Assembly: GCA_018221305.1 (NCBI GenBank) | Contig: JAAOYK010000046.1 | Coordinates: 1 to 38,849, forward strand | Source: Candidatus Pacearchaeota archaeon | Lineage (GTDB): Archaea; Nanobdellota; Nanobdellia; Pacearchaeales; GW2011-AR1 | Length of the DNA stretch: 38,849 bases | Reading direction: 5' to 3' | Shown: piece by piece, positions 9,599-16,698 of the stretch | Position numbering within the stretch: the first letter of the stretch is position 1 | Layout: each line of letters opens with the position of its first letter | Notes under the pieces: model-generated | Told to the model about the DNA's origin: nothing | What the model saw: the letters and a program-made list of their open reading frames with translations, nothing else | Databases searched by the model: none | Translations under genes and position numbers: made by a program

Positions 9599-10003
9599 GT
9601 GGGTAAAAAAAATAAAAAAACAAGAAAGCTAGACGGATTAACATTACAATTTATGCCTTATAGTGAAATTGCAAAACTTGATACTATTGAAAGAATTAAA
9701 AAACTTCTAAAGATTGTTTTAGACAATAAAGTAGTCATACTTCAGGGAAGATTAAAACCAGAAGAAGAAACACGCCTTATTGAGGATACAATGATAATGA
9801 TTGGAAATATTAAGGGGTTTAAGGGTGTTGAATTGGCTGTTATATCACAAGATACAGAAGAACGCACATTTCTTCAAAAAATGAAGTTTGGCCTTGCAAA
9901 AGCTTTGGTCGGTCAGCAAGATTCATTAACTATTATTGGCCCTGCAACAATCGTCAAAGAGATGAAAAAAGATCCAAAAAAACTTGAAGTAATGATGAGG
10001 TAA
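9599..10003 (+). CDS. DUF2073 family protein (conserved archaeal, unknown function)
   Basis: This 134-residue soluble protein is recognised as the archaeal DUF2073 type from its LTLQFMPYSEI start, the KVVILQGRLKPEEETRLIE core, the GFKGVELAVIS segment and the LTIIGPATIVKEMKKDP end. The start is GTG with a well-spaced GAGGT. It follows the Era-like GTPase, as it does in other archaea, so it is plausibly a partner or regulator of that GTPase. No catalytic motif is visible. The biochemical role is unknown. Confidence 0.85.
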   Translation: MGKKNKKTRKLDGLTLQFMPYSEIAKLDTIERIKKLLKIVLDNKVVILQGRLKPEEETRLIEDTMIMIGNIKGFKGVELAVISQDTEERTFLQKMKFGLAKALVGQQDSLTIIGPATIVKEMKKDPKKLEVMMR

Positions 10004-10014
10004 AAAAAGCTAAA

Positions 10015-10311
10015 ATGAAAATCCGAATTTTTAGATACGCAGTGTTCGCACTTTTATTAATTGCGTTTGTAAGCGCAGCAGAGTGCCCACAAGGAGCTAT
10101 ATGTAGTGATGGTGAGATTAGTGTTAGTAGCGAAGATAAAATCGATAAAATACAAGACCCACAATCACGCTGGATAAAAATTTTAGGGATTACTGCTGCT
10201 GTTATCTTATTATGGTACATTGTTCATAGATATAAATTAAAATATTTGAAAAAAAAGTTAAAATATAATACAAACAGTAAAACCAAAGAAGCAAGAAAAA
10301 AACGAAAATAA
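10015..10311 (+). CDS. Small membrane protein, function unknown
   Basis: This 98-residue protein begins with a signal peptide or first membrane helix (MKIRIFRYAVFALLLIAFVS followed by AAEC). A short acidic exterior loop has only two cysteines (CPQGAIC). A second hydrophobic helix (WIKILGITAAVILLWYIVHR) is followed by a strongly basic Lys-rich tail that would face the cytoplasm. It is inserted between the DUF2073 and zinc-ribbon genes, 11 bases after the former. The basic tail could bind nucleic acid or the ribosome at the membrane, which is inference. I do not recognise a family. Confidence 0.72.
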   Translation: MKIRIFRYAVFALLLIAFVSAAECPQGAICSDGEISVSSEDKIDKIQDPQSRWIKILGITAAVILLWYIVHRYKLKYLKKKLKYNTNSKTKEARKKRK

Positions 10312-10314
10312 GGA

Positions 10315-10321
10315 TTTTTTT
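10315..10321 (+). terminator. T-tract terminator after the small membrane protein
   Basis: A run of seven T lies 3 bases after the stop codon, upstream of a new TATA box for the zinc-ribbon gene. Archaeal termination commonly uses such U-runs, which FttA (also encoded here) recognises. Confidence 0.4.
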
Positions 10322-10374
10322 CTAGCTATTATAATCATTATTTGTGTAGATAGTATTGATAATTATACTAAAAG

Positions 10375-10382
10375 TTTATTAA
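10375..10382 (+). promoter_or_regulatory. TATA box that selects the inner start of the zinc-ribbon gene
   Basis: TTTATTAA is centred 26 bases before the ATG at 10404 but only 8 bases before the upstream ATG at 10386. The spacing therefore favours 10404 as a leaderless start. Confidence 0.5.
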
Positions 10383-10403
10383 TTCATGTTTCTTGCAATT
10401 TTT

Positions 10404-10865
10404 ATGCCACATCAATGTACAAAATGCGGAGTAATATACAAAGATGCTTCACCAGAGATCCTAAAAGGATGTAGCTGTGGAAGCAAATTTTTCTATTATA
10501 TAAAACAAGAAGCTTTAGATAAAAAAAAGGAAACTGTTGATGAACAGTTATTTGACGCATTACCTCAAGATATTCAAGATAAAATAACTGAGTTAGATAA
10601 AGCAGATAAAGATCAAATTGAGCGAGATATAAGAGAAATTACAGGCCTTAATGATGAGGAAATGGAAAAACCAGTAATCCTAGACCTTGAGTCTGTCAAA
10701 GTGATAAGTCCTGGAAAGTTTGAAATTGATGTTGTTAACCTTTTTAATAAAAAACGTCCATTAATATACAAATTAGAAGAAGGAAAATATATCATTGATC
10801 TTGCTGCATCGTTTAAGGCCAGCACTGATGAACTTAGCAGAAAAATCAAAGATCCGGATGCTTAA
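10404..10865 (+). CDS. Zinc-ribbon protein, DUF2072/COG3364 type
   Basis: This protein has an N-terminal zinc ribbon (MPHQCTKCGVIY then GCSCGSKFFYY), an acidic helical middle, and a C-terminal domain containing VKVISPGKFEIDVVNLFNKK. Archaea often carry it together with the Era-like GTPase and DUF2073 genes, as here. The track frame begins at 10386, but family proteins start at MPHQC and the TATA spacing points to 10404, giving 153 residues. The third cysteine pair is CxC where relatives usually have CPxC, so metal binding may differ slightly. Its stop is 5 bases before the pilin-like gene. Cellular role unknown; nucleic-acid or ribosome association is plausible for a zinc ribbon. Confidence 0.85.
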   Translation: MPHQCTKCGVIYKDASPEILKGCSCGSKFFYYIKQEALDKKKETVDEQLFDALPQDIQDKITELDKADKDQIERDIREITGLNDEEMEKPVILDLESVKVISPGKFEIDVVNLFNKKRPLIYKLEEGKYIIDLAASFKASTDELSRKIKDPDA

Positions 10866-10870
10866 AAATT

Positions 10871-12607
10871 ATGGAAAAGAAAAGAGGCCAAGCTCAAATT
10901 ATAACTGTCGTTTTAATAATTCTTGTAGGTACTGCGCTAATCTTAATTTTGAGTGCTGTGTTTATACCTTTTGTTGAGTCTACCAGGAAGATTGAAAATG
11001 TTGAAGTCTTTAAAGTGAAGCTTACCTTAAAAGAAGCAAAAACATACATAAACGAAAAGAATGCTAATTGTATAAATTTTACAATCTTTCGCGAGGTCGG
11101 TGATGGAAAATTTAAAGGGTTTTTAGTAGTGATTGAGAATAAAAGTGGTGTTAAATATTCTTATAGACAATATGTTACTGATTTTGAGGAATTAGAAGAA
11201 AAAGCGTTTAAGAAATGTTTTGGTAATAAAGTTATAAATCTTAGCAGAGTCTCAATATACCCTATAACTAATTCAAGCGGAGAGGATCAGTTTGGAAATT
11301 TTCCATCCACAGTACGAATAAAAACAAGAGATTGTAAATTTGACAAGGATTGTAATAATGCCAATGCATGTACTATCGGTACGTGTAATACTGCAAAAGG
11401 AGAATGTTTACAAAGTGATGTAACTAGCTGTAATAAAAAACATGACGGATGTTGTCCAGACAACTGTAATACAGACGAAGATTCTGATTGTTTAGTGTGC
11501 ATTGATGATGAATGTGAGAGTGATTCAAACCCGTGCACAGATGAAGTCTGTGTTAAAGGAACTTGTAGATCCATTAATAATGATGCTAACATATGTAGTG
11601 GCAGTGAGGCGTGTACTGTTGATACATGTCAGGGAGGGGATTGTAAATCAACATCTGTATGTAATAGTATAATTGAAGGATGTGATACTGACTGTTGTGA
11701 TTATGCAACTGATGATGATTGTGAGGAACCAATTTGTAATGAATGTACAGAATGCGATACACTGTTTAGTGGCTGTGACTTTGACGAATGTAAAGCGTGT
11801 GCCCAAGACTGTTATTATAGAGGTATCAAAATATTTGCAGAAAACTGTATTCAAAAAGATTATGCATGCACTTTTATAACTCAATGTAGTAATTATCATA
11901 ACTTAGAATGTGTTGATCCAAATTTTACAGACTTTTGTAATGTTAACCCGGGACTTGGATGCAGATATAGTGAAGAATTGGGTTGTGTTGACGTAGAAAT
12001 TAGTTGTGGAGACGGCATTTGTAGTCAGCAGGAAAGTAACTGTTGTCAGGATTGTGGATGCGAAGGGGGGCTTTTTTGTGATGATCAAGTCGGAGCCTGT
12101 GTAGAATGTTTGCTTGAGACTGATTGTACGGATCCCTTAACTTGTTATTTAGATTCTGAAGCTAGTTGTGATTTTGGTACTTGCCAATATAAAGAAATTT
12201 CATCAGGGTCTACAGATCCAGGAAAATGTAATGCAAGCATTGGTTGTAGTCAAACTCCTTGTATTTGTGATGGATCTGGAACATGTATTGATGATGTTGA
12301 ATGTACAAACAAATCTCAATGCCCAGCAGACGTTTATATGCCAAATCAATGCAGAAGCGGAGACATAATGAGGAAGTGGGTTGGTTATTATTGTGATACT
12401 AACGTGAGTGAATGTAAATCAACATTTTCTTGGGGAATTGTCGAGGATTGCAATGATGGAGATGACTGTACAAGTGATTCTTGTAGTAATGGTTTATGCA
12501 GAAATAGTATCACTTGCTGTAGAGATAATGACAGTTCATGCCCTAGTGGATGTAGTAGTGATAATGATAATGACTGTACTATCCAAGGAAGTGATGATTA
12601 TATATAG
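10871..12607 (+). CDS. Pilin-like surface protein with extreme cysteine content
   Basis: The N-terminus MEKKRGQAQIITVVLIILVG matches a type IV pilin/archaellin class III signal: a basic stretch, Gly at the cleavage point, Gln as first mature residue, then a hydrophobic helix. PibD-type processing and membrane or pilus insertion are therefore likely. Residues about 40-150 form a small beta-rich domain. From about 155 to the end there are about 70 cysteines in roughly 425 residues, in loose repeats of the form C-T-x-D-x-C-x-x-G-x-C (for example DDCTSDSCSNGLC) and Asp-rich CCxDxC turns that could bind Ca2+. This predicts a rigid disulfide-linked stalk or adhesin outside the cell. It begins 5 bases after the zinc-ribbon gene. 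Function is inferred from architecture only. Confidence 0.82.
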   Translation: MEKKRGQAQIITVVLIILVGTALILILSAVFIPFVESTRKIENVEVFKVKLTLKEAKTYINEKNANCINFTIFREVGDGKFKGFLVVIENKSGVKYSYRQYVTDFEELEEKAFKKCFGNKVINLSRVSIYPITNSSGEDQFGNFPSTVRIKTRDCKFDKDCNNANACTIGTCNTAKGECLQSDVTSCNKKHDGCCPDNCNTDEDSDCLVCIDDECESDSNPCTDEVCVKGTCRSINNDANICSGSEACTVDTCQGGDCKSTSVCNSIIEGCDTDCCDYATDDDCEEPICNECTECDTLFSGCDFDECKACAQDCYYRGIKIFAENCIQKDYACTFITQCSNYHNLECVDPNFTDFCNVNPGLGCRYSEELGCVDVEISCGDGICSQQESNCCQDCGCEGGLFCDDQVGACVECLLETDCTDPLTCYLDSEASCDFGTCQYKEISSGSTDPGKCNASIGCSQTPCICDGSGTCIDDVECTNKSQCPADVYMPNQCRSGDIMRKWVGYYCDTNVSECKSTFSWGIVEDCNDGDDCTSDSCSNGLCRNSITCCRDNDSSCPSGCSSDNDNDCTIQGSDDYI

Positions 12608-12629
12608 AAATTAATTATTACATCTAAAT

Positions 12630-13466
12630 TCAAAACTGATTCACTATTTGATTTTTTATTTCTTCGCACAATGATGAGTCCTTATTAATTATTACTTTAA
12701 TGCTTGATTTTTTCTCTAATGCTTCTTTTAATAATGATAAGCTATCTTTCTTTTCCAAACATTCTTTAATTTTTTTTCTTAGTTTTTCTGGAATAAAAAC
12801 TTGTATGAAATAATCCGAAAATACAATGACCTCATTTGGAAACTTGGCTTTGCTAGTTTTTACACTTATGCCAATTGACTTGTAAAAACTTTGAGAGTCC
12901 TTATCAGTAATTGAATCTCCAGAAGATAAAATGTAAATTTTATGGCCGCGTGATATGAGACGTTTATAAAAATTATATTCTGCACGCAAATAAAAGATTG
13001 GCTTCCAATCATTATTTGTCTGAAAACAAAGTGTTTGTTCTTTTTTGCGGAAAAGCTCTCTTTTAATAAAATAGTAAAGATATTTTTCAGTATCAAAAAT
13101 TGTATCAAAATTTAGAATTATTAAATCATCACTAGATTTAGAAGACTTCAAGCCAGAAAAGTTTTGTGTTATTTGTTTTGCATAATAATTAGTTTCAATA
13201 ATATCAGTAAACGATTGAACCTGTTTTACCCATGAAATGTTTATTTCATATTTTTTATCATTTGCTTTTAAGACATCCTTATCAACAAGTTCTTTCACAG
13301 CTTTGTAGACTGATTGATAAGTATAAGAATATTTATAATGTTTTTTTAGACGATAATAAATGTTTCTTAAAGTCAGAGGCCACTCAGTAGTTAAAAGATT
13401 AATTATCGCATCTTTTGTGTTTTTTGGCCGCGTGTTTAATTCCGGAATCAAAATTTCAAAGCTCAT
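12630..13466 (-). CDS. Winged-helix transcriptional regulator with C-terminal sensor-like domain
   Basis: This 278-residue protein has an N-terminal winged helix-turn-helix: DAIINLLTTEWPLTLRNIYY, then YTYQSVYKAVKELVDKDVL, at about residues 18-75. A C-terminal alpha/beta domain follows (DDLIILNFDTIFDTEKYLYY, GHKIYILSSGDSITD, NEVIVFSDYFIQVF) of a kind seen in other archaeal one-component regulators; its ligand is unknown. It is divergent from the radical SAM gene, with 115 bases between starts, so it may regulate that operon. Its own leaderless promoter (TATATAAA) is 26.5 bases from the ATG. It converges on the pilin-like gene with only 22 bases between stops. Confidence 0.75.
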   Translation of the reverse strand: MSFEILIPELNTRPKNTKDAIINLLTTEWPLTLRNIYYRLKKHYKYSYTYQSVYKAVKELVDKDVLKANDKKYEINISWVKQVQSFTDIIETNYYAKQITQNFSGLKSSKSSDDLIILNFDTIFDTEKYLYYFIKRELFRKKEQTLCFQTNNDWKPIFYLRAEYNFYKRLISRGHKIYILSSGDSITDKDSQSFYKSIGISVKTSKAKFPNEVIVFSDYFIQVFIPEKLRKKIKECLEKKDSLSLLKEALEKKSSIKVIINKDSSLCEEIKNQIVNQF

Positions 13467-13488
13467 GTAATTAAAACACCAGGTTTAT

Positions 13489-13496
13489 TATATAAA
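13489..13496 (-). promoter_or_regulatory. TATA box for the winged-helix regulator
   Basis: On the minus strand TTTATATA is centred 26.5 bases before the ATG at 13466, consistent with a leaderless mRNA. Confidence 0.55.
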
Positions 13497-13518
13497 CTTT
13501 TTGGTTTATTTTTTGTTA

Positions 13519-13529
13519 AACCTAAGGTT
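13519..13529. promoter_or_regulatory. Candidate operator palindrome AACCTAAGGTT
   Basis: This dyad has 5-base arms around one central base and lies in the shared regulator/radical SAM intergenic region, about 50 bases before the radical SAM start. It is short, so chance occurrence in AT-rich DNA is possible. Confidence 0.25.
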
Positions 13530-13570
13530 AATAATAACTTTTAGATTATATTCTATTATAACAAAAAAAA

Positions 13571-13576
13571 AAGGTG
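13571..13576 (+). promoter_or_regulatory. Shine-Dalgarno that decides the radical SAM start
   Basis: AAGGTG ends 5 bases before the ATG at 13582. The track start at 13501 is a TTG with no such signal and would add 27 residues that do not look like family sequence. Confidence 0.6.
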
Positions 13577-13581
13577 AAAAA

Positions 13582-14442
13582 ATGAAATTTCCTTGGCACA
13601 AATATACTGAAAAACCACTTGCACGACGAAACACATTACAGGTTTTTGTAACAAATGATTGCAATTTAAAATGTGGGGGTTGTTTTGCTAGAAACGCAAT
13701 GGGTGATGATAAATCTAACATTAGTTTAGAAGAATACACACAAGCCATTAATCAATTCTTAGAAAAAGGGGGGCGACAAGTTAACATCTTAGGCGGAGAG
13801 CCAATGCTTCACCCTAAACTTCTTGACTTGCTTGATATTAATAAGCAAAAAAATCTCAAGACAACAGTATATACAAACGGATACTTTATGGATAAATTTA
13901 GTAGAGAAGATTTTGAAGGTGTAAAATTACGGGTATCTATTTATGGGAAAAGTAGCAAAAATAAAGCAGCATACGGACTTTCTCAAACAGATATACCTTT
14001 TGATGCAAATTTTATGGTCGGTGCGGACACTACACTAGAAGATTTATTAGAATCTGCAAAACATGTTGAGATTGACTTTGGCTGCAAAGTATTTTTTATA
14101 TCAAGCATAAGAGAGCTTGATAATGAAAGGCAAGAATTTTTTGATGATACAAAAAGAACTATGCCAGTATTAAAATATAAAGAACTTGTTCATAATTTCT
14201 TAAATCAATATGAAGGTGATATGGACGTACATATTTCAAAGAGAGGAATCTTTGAAAGCACTCAAACAGTGGCAGATAACAAATGTCGGTTTGCTAATTA
14301 CTTTATTGGAGAAAAAATAATACAATGTCCCTATGATGTTGTTAACTTAAAATTTCAAAAAGATTATGATTTTGAAAAAAGATATTGTCAGCAAAATAGT
14401 AGTTGTCTTATGTCAAAAATTGTTTTACAGACCAAAAAATAA
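13582..14442 (+). CDS. Radical SAM enzyme with short twitch/SPASM-like C-terminus
   Basis: This 286-residue protein (from the preferred start) carries the radical SAM signature CNLKCGGC (CxxxCxxC), which binds the S-adenosylmethionine-cleaving [4Fe-4S] cluster. It also has a GGEP motif (NILGGEPMLHP) and TVYTNGYF. Near the C-terminus four cysteines occur as C-x13-C-x19-C-x5-C, beginning CRFANYFIGEKIIQC. This resembles a shortened SPASM (twitch) domain that could bind one auxiliary cluster. Twitch and SPASM enzymes commonly modify peptides, proteins or small metabolites. It is followed 12 bases later by an 87-residue protein and is divergent from a winged-helix regulator. The substrate is unknown. 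The track start at 13501 (TTG) is rejected on Shine-Dalgarno evidence. Confidence 0.82.
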   Translation: MKFPWHKYTEKPLARRNTLQVFVTNDCNLKCGGCFARNAMGDDKSNISLEEYTQAINQFLEKGGRQVNILGGEPMLHPKLLDLLDINKQKNLKTTVYTNGYFMDKFSREDFEGVKLRVSIYGKSSKNKAAYGLSQTDIPFDANFMVGADTTLEDLLESAKHVEIDFGCKVFFISSIRELDNERQEFFDDTKRTMPVLKYKELVHNFLNQYEGDMDVHISKRGIFESTQTVADNKCRFANYFIGEKIIQCPYDVVNLKFQKDYDFEKRYCQQNSSCLMSKIVLQTKK

Positions 14443-14443
14443 A

Positions 14444-14448
14444 GAGGT
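14444..14448 (+). promoter_or_regulatory. Shine-Dalgarno for the 87-residue companion
   Basis: GAGGT lies 6 bases before the ATG at 14455, just after the radical SAM stop. This indicates co-transcription and separate ribosome loading. Confidence 0.55.
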
Positions 14449-14454
14449 TATAAA

Positions 14455-14718
14455 ATGTTTAAAAAAGCATATTTTAGGGTTTCAGAAGTAAGTAAAGACG
14501 TAGCTTCAAACAAAAAAGCAGTTATTGCTACAGATTTTTTTGGAAGAAAAATGTCTGGATTTTTTGATGACAGTTATATTAGAAAAGGGCAGTTAGAAGT
14601 TAAAACAGTTCAAGAGGAAGGTGATACAGTCTTGGTCATGTGCCCTGGTGAAGGTTTTTTAGAGCAAGATCGATATATTACTGTTTGTAAATATGATATA
14701 GAGTATCCTAAAGATTAA
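14455..14718 (+). CDS. Small protein paired with the radical SAM enzyme, unknown
   Basis: This 87-residue soluble protein has no signal peptide. It looks beta-rich, with alternating polar and hydrophobic strands (QLEVKTVQEEGDTVLVMCPG, then DRYITVCKYDIEY) and two cysteines (MCPGEG, TVCKY). A well-spaced GAGGT and a 12-base gap tie it to the radical SAM gene. Two readings are possible: a folded partner or peptide-recognition domain for the enzyme, or its substrate. Its apparent globular character favours a partner over a classic leader-core precursor. I do not recognise a family. The real unit probably ends here, because a new TATA box and leaderless gene follow. Confidence 0.68.
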   Translation: MFKKAYFRVSEVSKDVASNKKAVIATDFFGRKMSGFFDDSYIRKGQLEVKTVQEEGDTVLVMCPGEGFLEQDRYITVCKYDIEYPKD

Positions 14719-14736
14719 AAAAATCGATAACTAACC

Positions 14737-14744
14737 TTTAAATA
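14737..14744 (+). promoter_or_regulatory. TATA box for the CCA-adding enzyme
   Basis: TTTAAATA is centred 26.5 bases before the ATG at 14767 and 20.5 bases before the ATG at 14761. By the spacing seen elsewhere, 14767 is preferred. Confidence 0.55.
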
Positions 14745-14766
14745 ATGAATAACTCTTTGTATGTTT

Positions 14767-16029
14767 ATGAAACTAAAAACAGTTCTAGATGAACAACTTA
14801 ACCAAATTCAACTTGAAAAGGAAGTTTTTAAAAAAATTAGTGAAACTGCCAACAACTTTGTCAAACAATTACAAAACAAATTAAGCAAAAAAGGGATTGC
14901 TGCAGAAGTGTTTATTGGAGGAAGCCTTGCAAAAAATACATTAGTAAAGAAAGATACGTATGATGCTGATATTTTTGTGCGATTTGATGAAAAATATGAC
15001 GATTCTCGTATCTCAAAAATCTTAGGTAAAATTTTGTCCAGAAAAGCAAAAAAGTTACACGGTTCGCGGGATTATTATCAGTTAAATATAGATGGTATAT
15101 TAATTGAGGTTGTGCCTGTTACAAAGATTAAACAACCAGAAGATGCAAGAAACGTTACGGATCTTAGTTATTTTCATGTAAATTATGTCTTAGGGAAAAA
15201 TAAAAAAAATAAAAAGTTAAAAAACGAAATTATTTTAGCTAAAGCTTTTTGTCATGCACAAAATGCTTATGGTGCAGAAGGTTATGTGAAAGGGTTTTCA
15301 GGATATTCAATAGAACTACTAATTTGCCATTATGGATCTTTTGAGAAATTTTTGCAGGCAATCCAAAAATTAAAACCAGATGAAAAAATTATTATTGATG
15401 ATGCAAAGTTTTACAAAAAAAATAATGTTTTACAGGAATTAAATAATGCCAAATTGCAAAGTCCAATTATTTTAATTGATCCAACATATAAGCAACGAAA
15501 CGCTTTAGCCGGTCTTTCAAATGAAAGGTTGAACAAATTTAAAACTGTAGCAAAGAAATTTTTACAAAATCCAGGAAGTGAATTTTTTGTCAAGAAGGGT
15601 ATATTAAAAGATTTAAAAGAAAAATATAAAGAGAAATTGGAAATTTTAGTTGTACAAACCAACAGACAGGCAGGAGATATTAGTGGTACAAAATCAAAGA
15701 AGTTTTTTGAATTTTTTAAGTATAAATTAAAAAGAGAGTTTGTAATTCTTGAGGCAGAATTTGAGTATAGTGAAGAAAAAAATTATGCAGGATTTTATTT
15801 TGTTGTAAACAAGAAAAAGGATGAAACAATTAAAGGTCCAAGCTTAAAAGATACCCAAAATGTTGCTCGTTTTAAGAAAATGCATGAACAGAGTTTTGTA
15901 AAAAATAATAGAATCTGTGCTAAATTAAGTCATAACATAAATTTTGAAGGTTTTCTTAAAAAATTTGTTCAAAAAGAAAAGAAAATTATCAAAAGTATGA
16001 GCATTAAAAAAATTAGTTTACTTAGGTAA
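14767..16029 (+). CDS. cca: CCA-adding enzyme (archaeal class I tRNA nucleotidyltransferase)
   Basis: This enzyme adds or repairs the 3'-CCA end of tRNA from CTP and ATP without a nucleic-acid template. It has the nucleotidyltransferase signature GGSLAKNTL near residue 53 followed by TYDADIFVRF, whose paired Asp residues bind catalytic metal, with a further acidic position in GILIEVVP. The archaeal class I hallmark GFSGYSIELLICHYGSFEKF follows, then the tail domain. From 14767 it is 420 residues, slightly short of the usual 430-450. The track begins 2 codons earlier (MFMK), but TATA spacing favours the second ATG. Its 3' end overlaps the convergent unknown gene by 12 bases. It serves tRNA maturation alongside RtcB and RNase P Pop5 in this window. 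Confidence 0.93.
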   Translation: MKLKTVLDEQLNQIQLEKEVFKKISETANNFVKQLQNKLSKKGIAAEVFIGGSLAKNTLVKKDTYDADIFVRFDEKYDDSRISKILGKILSRKAKKLHGSRDYYQLNIDGILIEVVPVTKIKQPEDARNVTDLSYFHVNYVLGKNKKNKKLKNEIILAKAFCHAQNAYGAEGYVKGFSGYSIELLICHYGSFEKFLQAIQKLKPDEKIIIDDAKFYKKNNVLQELNNAKLQSPIILIDPTYKQRNALAGLSNERLNKFKTVAKKFLQNPGSEFFVKKGILKDLKEKYKEKLEILVVQTNRQAGDISGTKSKKFFEFFKYKLKREFVILEAEFEYSEEKNYAGFYFVVNKKKDETIKGPSLKDTQNVARFKKMHEQSFVKNNRICAKLSHNINFEGFLKKFVQKEKKIIKSMSIKKISLLR

Positions 16030-16662
16030 GTGCTCACTGCAAAGCTCAACTAACTGTGCAAAATATGATGCGCGTTGTTCGATATATTTAGTTTTCTCTA
16101 CTTTATGATCATCAATTTCAGGAAAAACTTTTTTAAGACCTGTTAATTTACGTTTCTGACCCAAAACAGTTAATTCTTGAAATCCATTTTGTAAATATTT
16201 TTCTGCAGAACTTAAAAAATCTTCATATACCCACTGTTGCTTTTGCAAATCATATAATTCAACAAGTTTTGCATTATTAACTCTTTGTAACTCTTCTGCT
16301 TGATACCCAGACAATTTACCTTTGCTTGGGATAATATTCATTTCCTGTTTTAGAATATTTAGGTTGCGTAATCTCCCAGTTTCAGTCATCCTTCTAAAAT
16401 GCCCTTCCTGCATTAATTTATACGCACGTTCAACTTTTCTTTCCAAAATTCTTTTTACTCTAGAATAATTCGGACATCTAAGCCCTATGCTAGGTACACG
16501 ATCAATAACAACATTATCCCCATGAATCGATATACTTTCTTCAGTATCATCAAGAAATCTACCAAACACCTGATTAGTATTTACTGAATCACCCTTAACA
16601 ATTTTTAAAGGCTTTCCTTTAACAAATCTTACAGGTTCAATACTTAATCCTCCACCTTCCAT
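16018..16662 (-). CDS. Unknown soluble protein, tail overlapping cca
   Basis: This 214-residue protein is of no family I recognise. The N-terminal third is beta-rich (MEGGGLSIEPVRFVKGKPLK, SISIHGDNVVIDRVP), and the rest is mostly helical and strongly charged (KRILERKVERAYKLMQE, ELQRVNNAKLVELYDLQKQQ). There is no signal peptide or membrane helix. It has a good leaderless promoter (TATA centred 25.5 bases before the ATG) and normal codon use, so it is likely a real gene. It converges on cca, with 12 bases of 3' overlap that could allow antisense interference. The TrmB-type regulator upstream is on the same strand. Confidence 0.72.
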   Translation of the reverse strand: MEGGGLSIEPVRFVKGKPLKIVKGDSVNTNQVFGRFLDDTEESISIHGDNVVIDRVPSIGLRCPNYSRVKRILERKVERAYKLMQEGHFRRMTETGRLRNLNILKQEMNIIPSKGKLSGYQAEELQRVNNAKLVELYDLQKQQWVYEDFLSSAEKYLQNGFQELTVLGQKRKLTGLKKVFPEIDDHKVEKTKYIEQRASYFAQLVELCSEHLPK

Positions 16663-16683
16663 TATCCACCAAAAAGTTATGGA

Positions 16684-16691
16684 TATTTAAA
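16684..16691 (-). promoter_or_regulatory. TATA box for the unknown gene next to cca
   Basis: On the minus strand the element reads TTTAAATA and is centred 25.5 bases before the ATG at 16662. It lies just before the stop of the trmB-like gene, so this gene is independently transcribed. Confidence 0.55.
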
Positions 16692-16698
16692 CCTTACT

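Noticed and set aside
11287-12614. Several out-of-frame open frames within the cysteine-rich pilin-like gene, hinting at a frameshift
   Set aside because: The main frame is continuous with regular Cys spacing to its stop, so the others result from biased codons (TGT, GAT).
13501-13581. N-terminal extension of the radical SAM frame from a TTG
   Set aside because: A well-spaced AAGGTG precedes the ATG at 13582, and the extra residues do not resemble the family.
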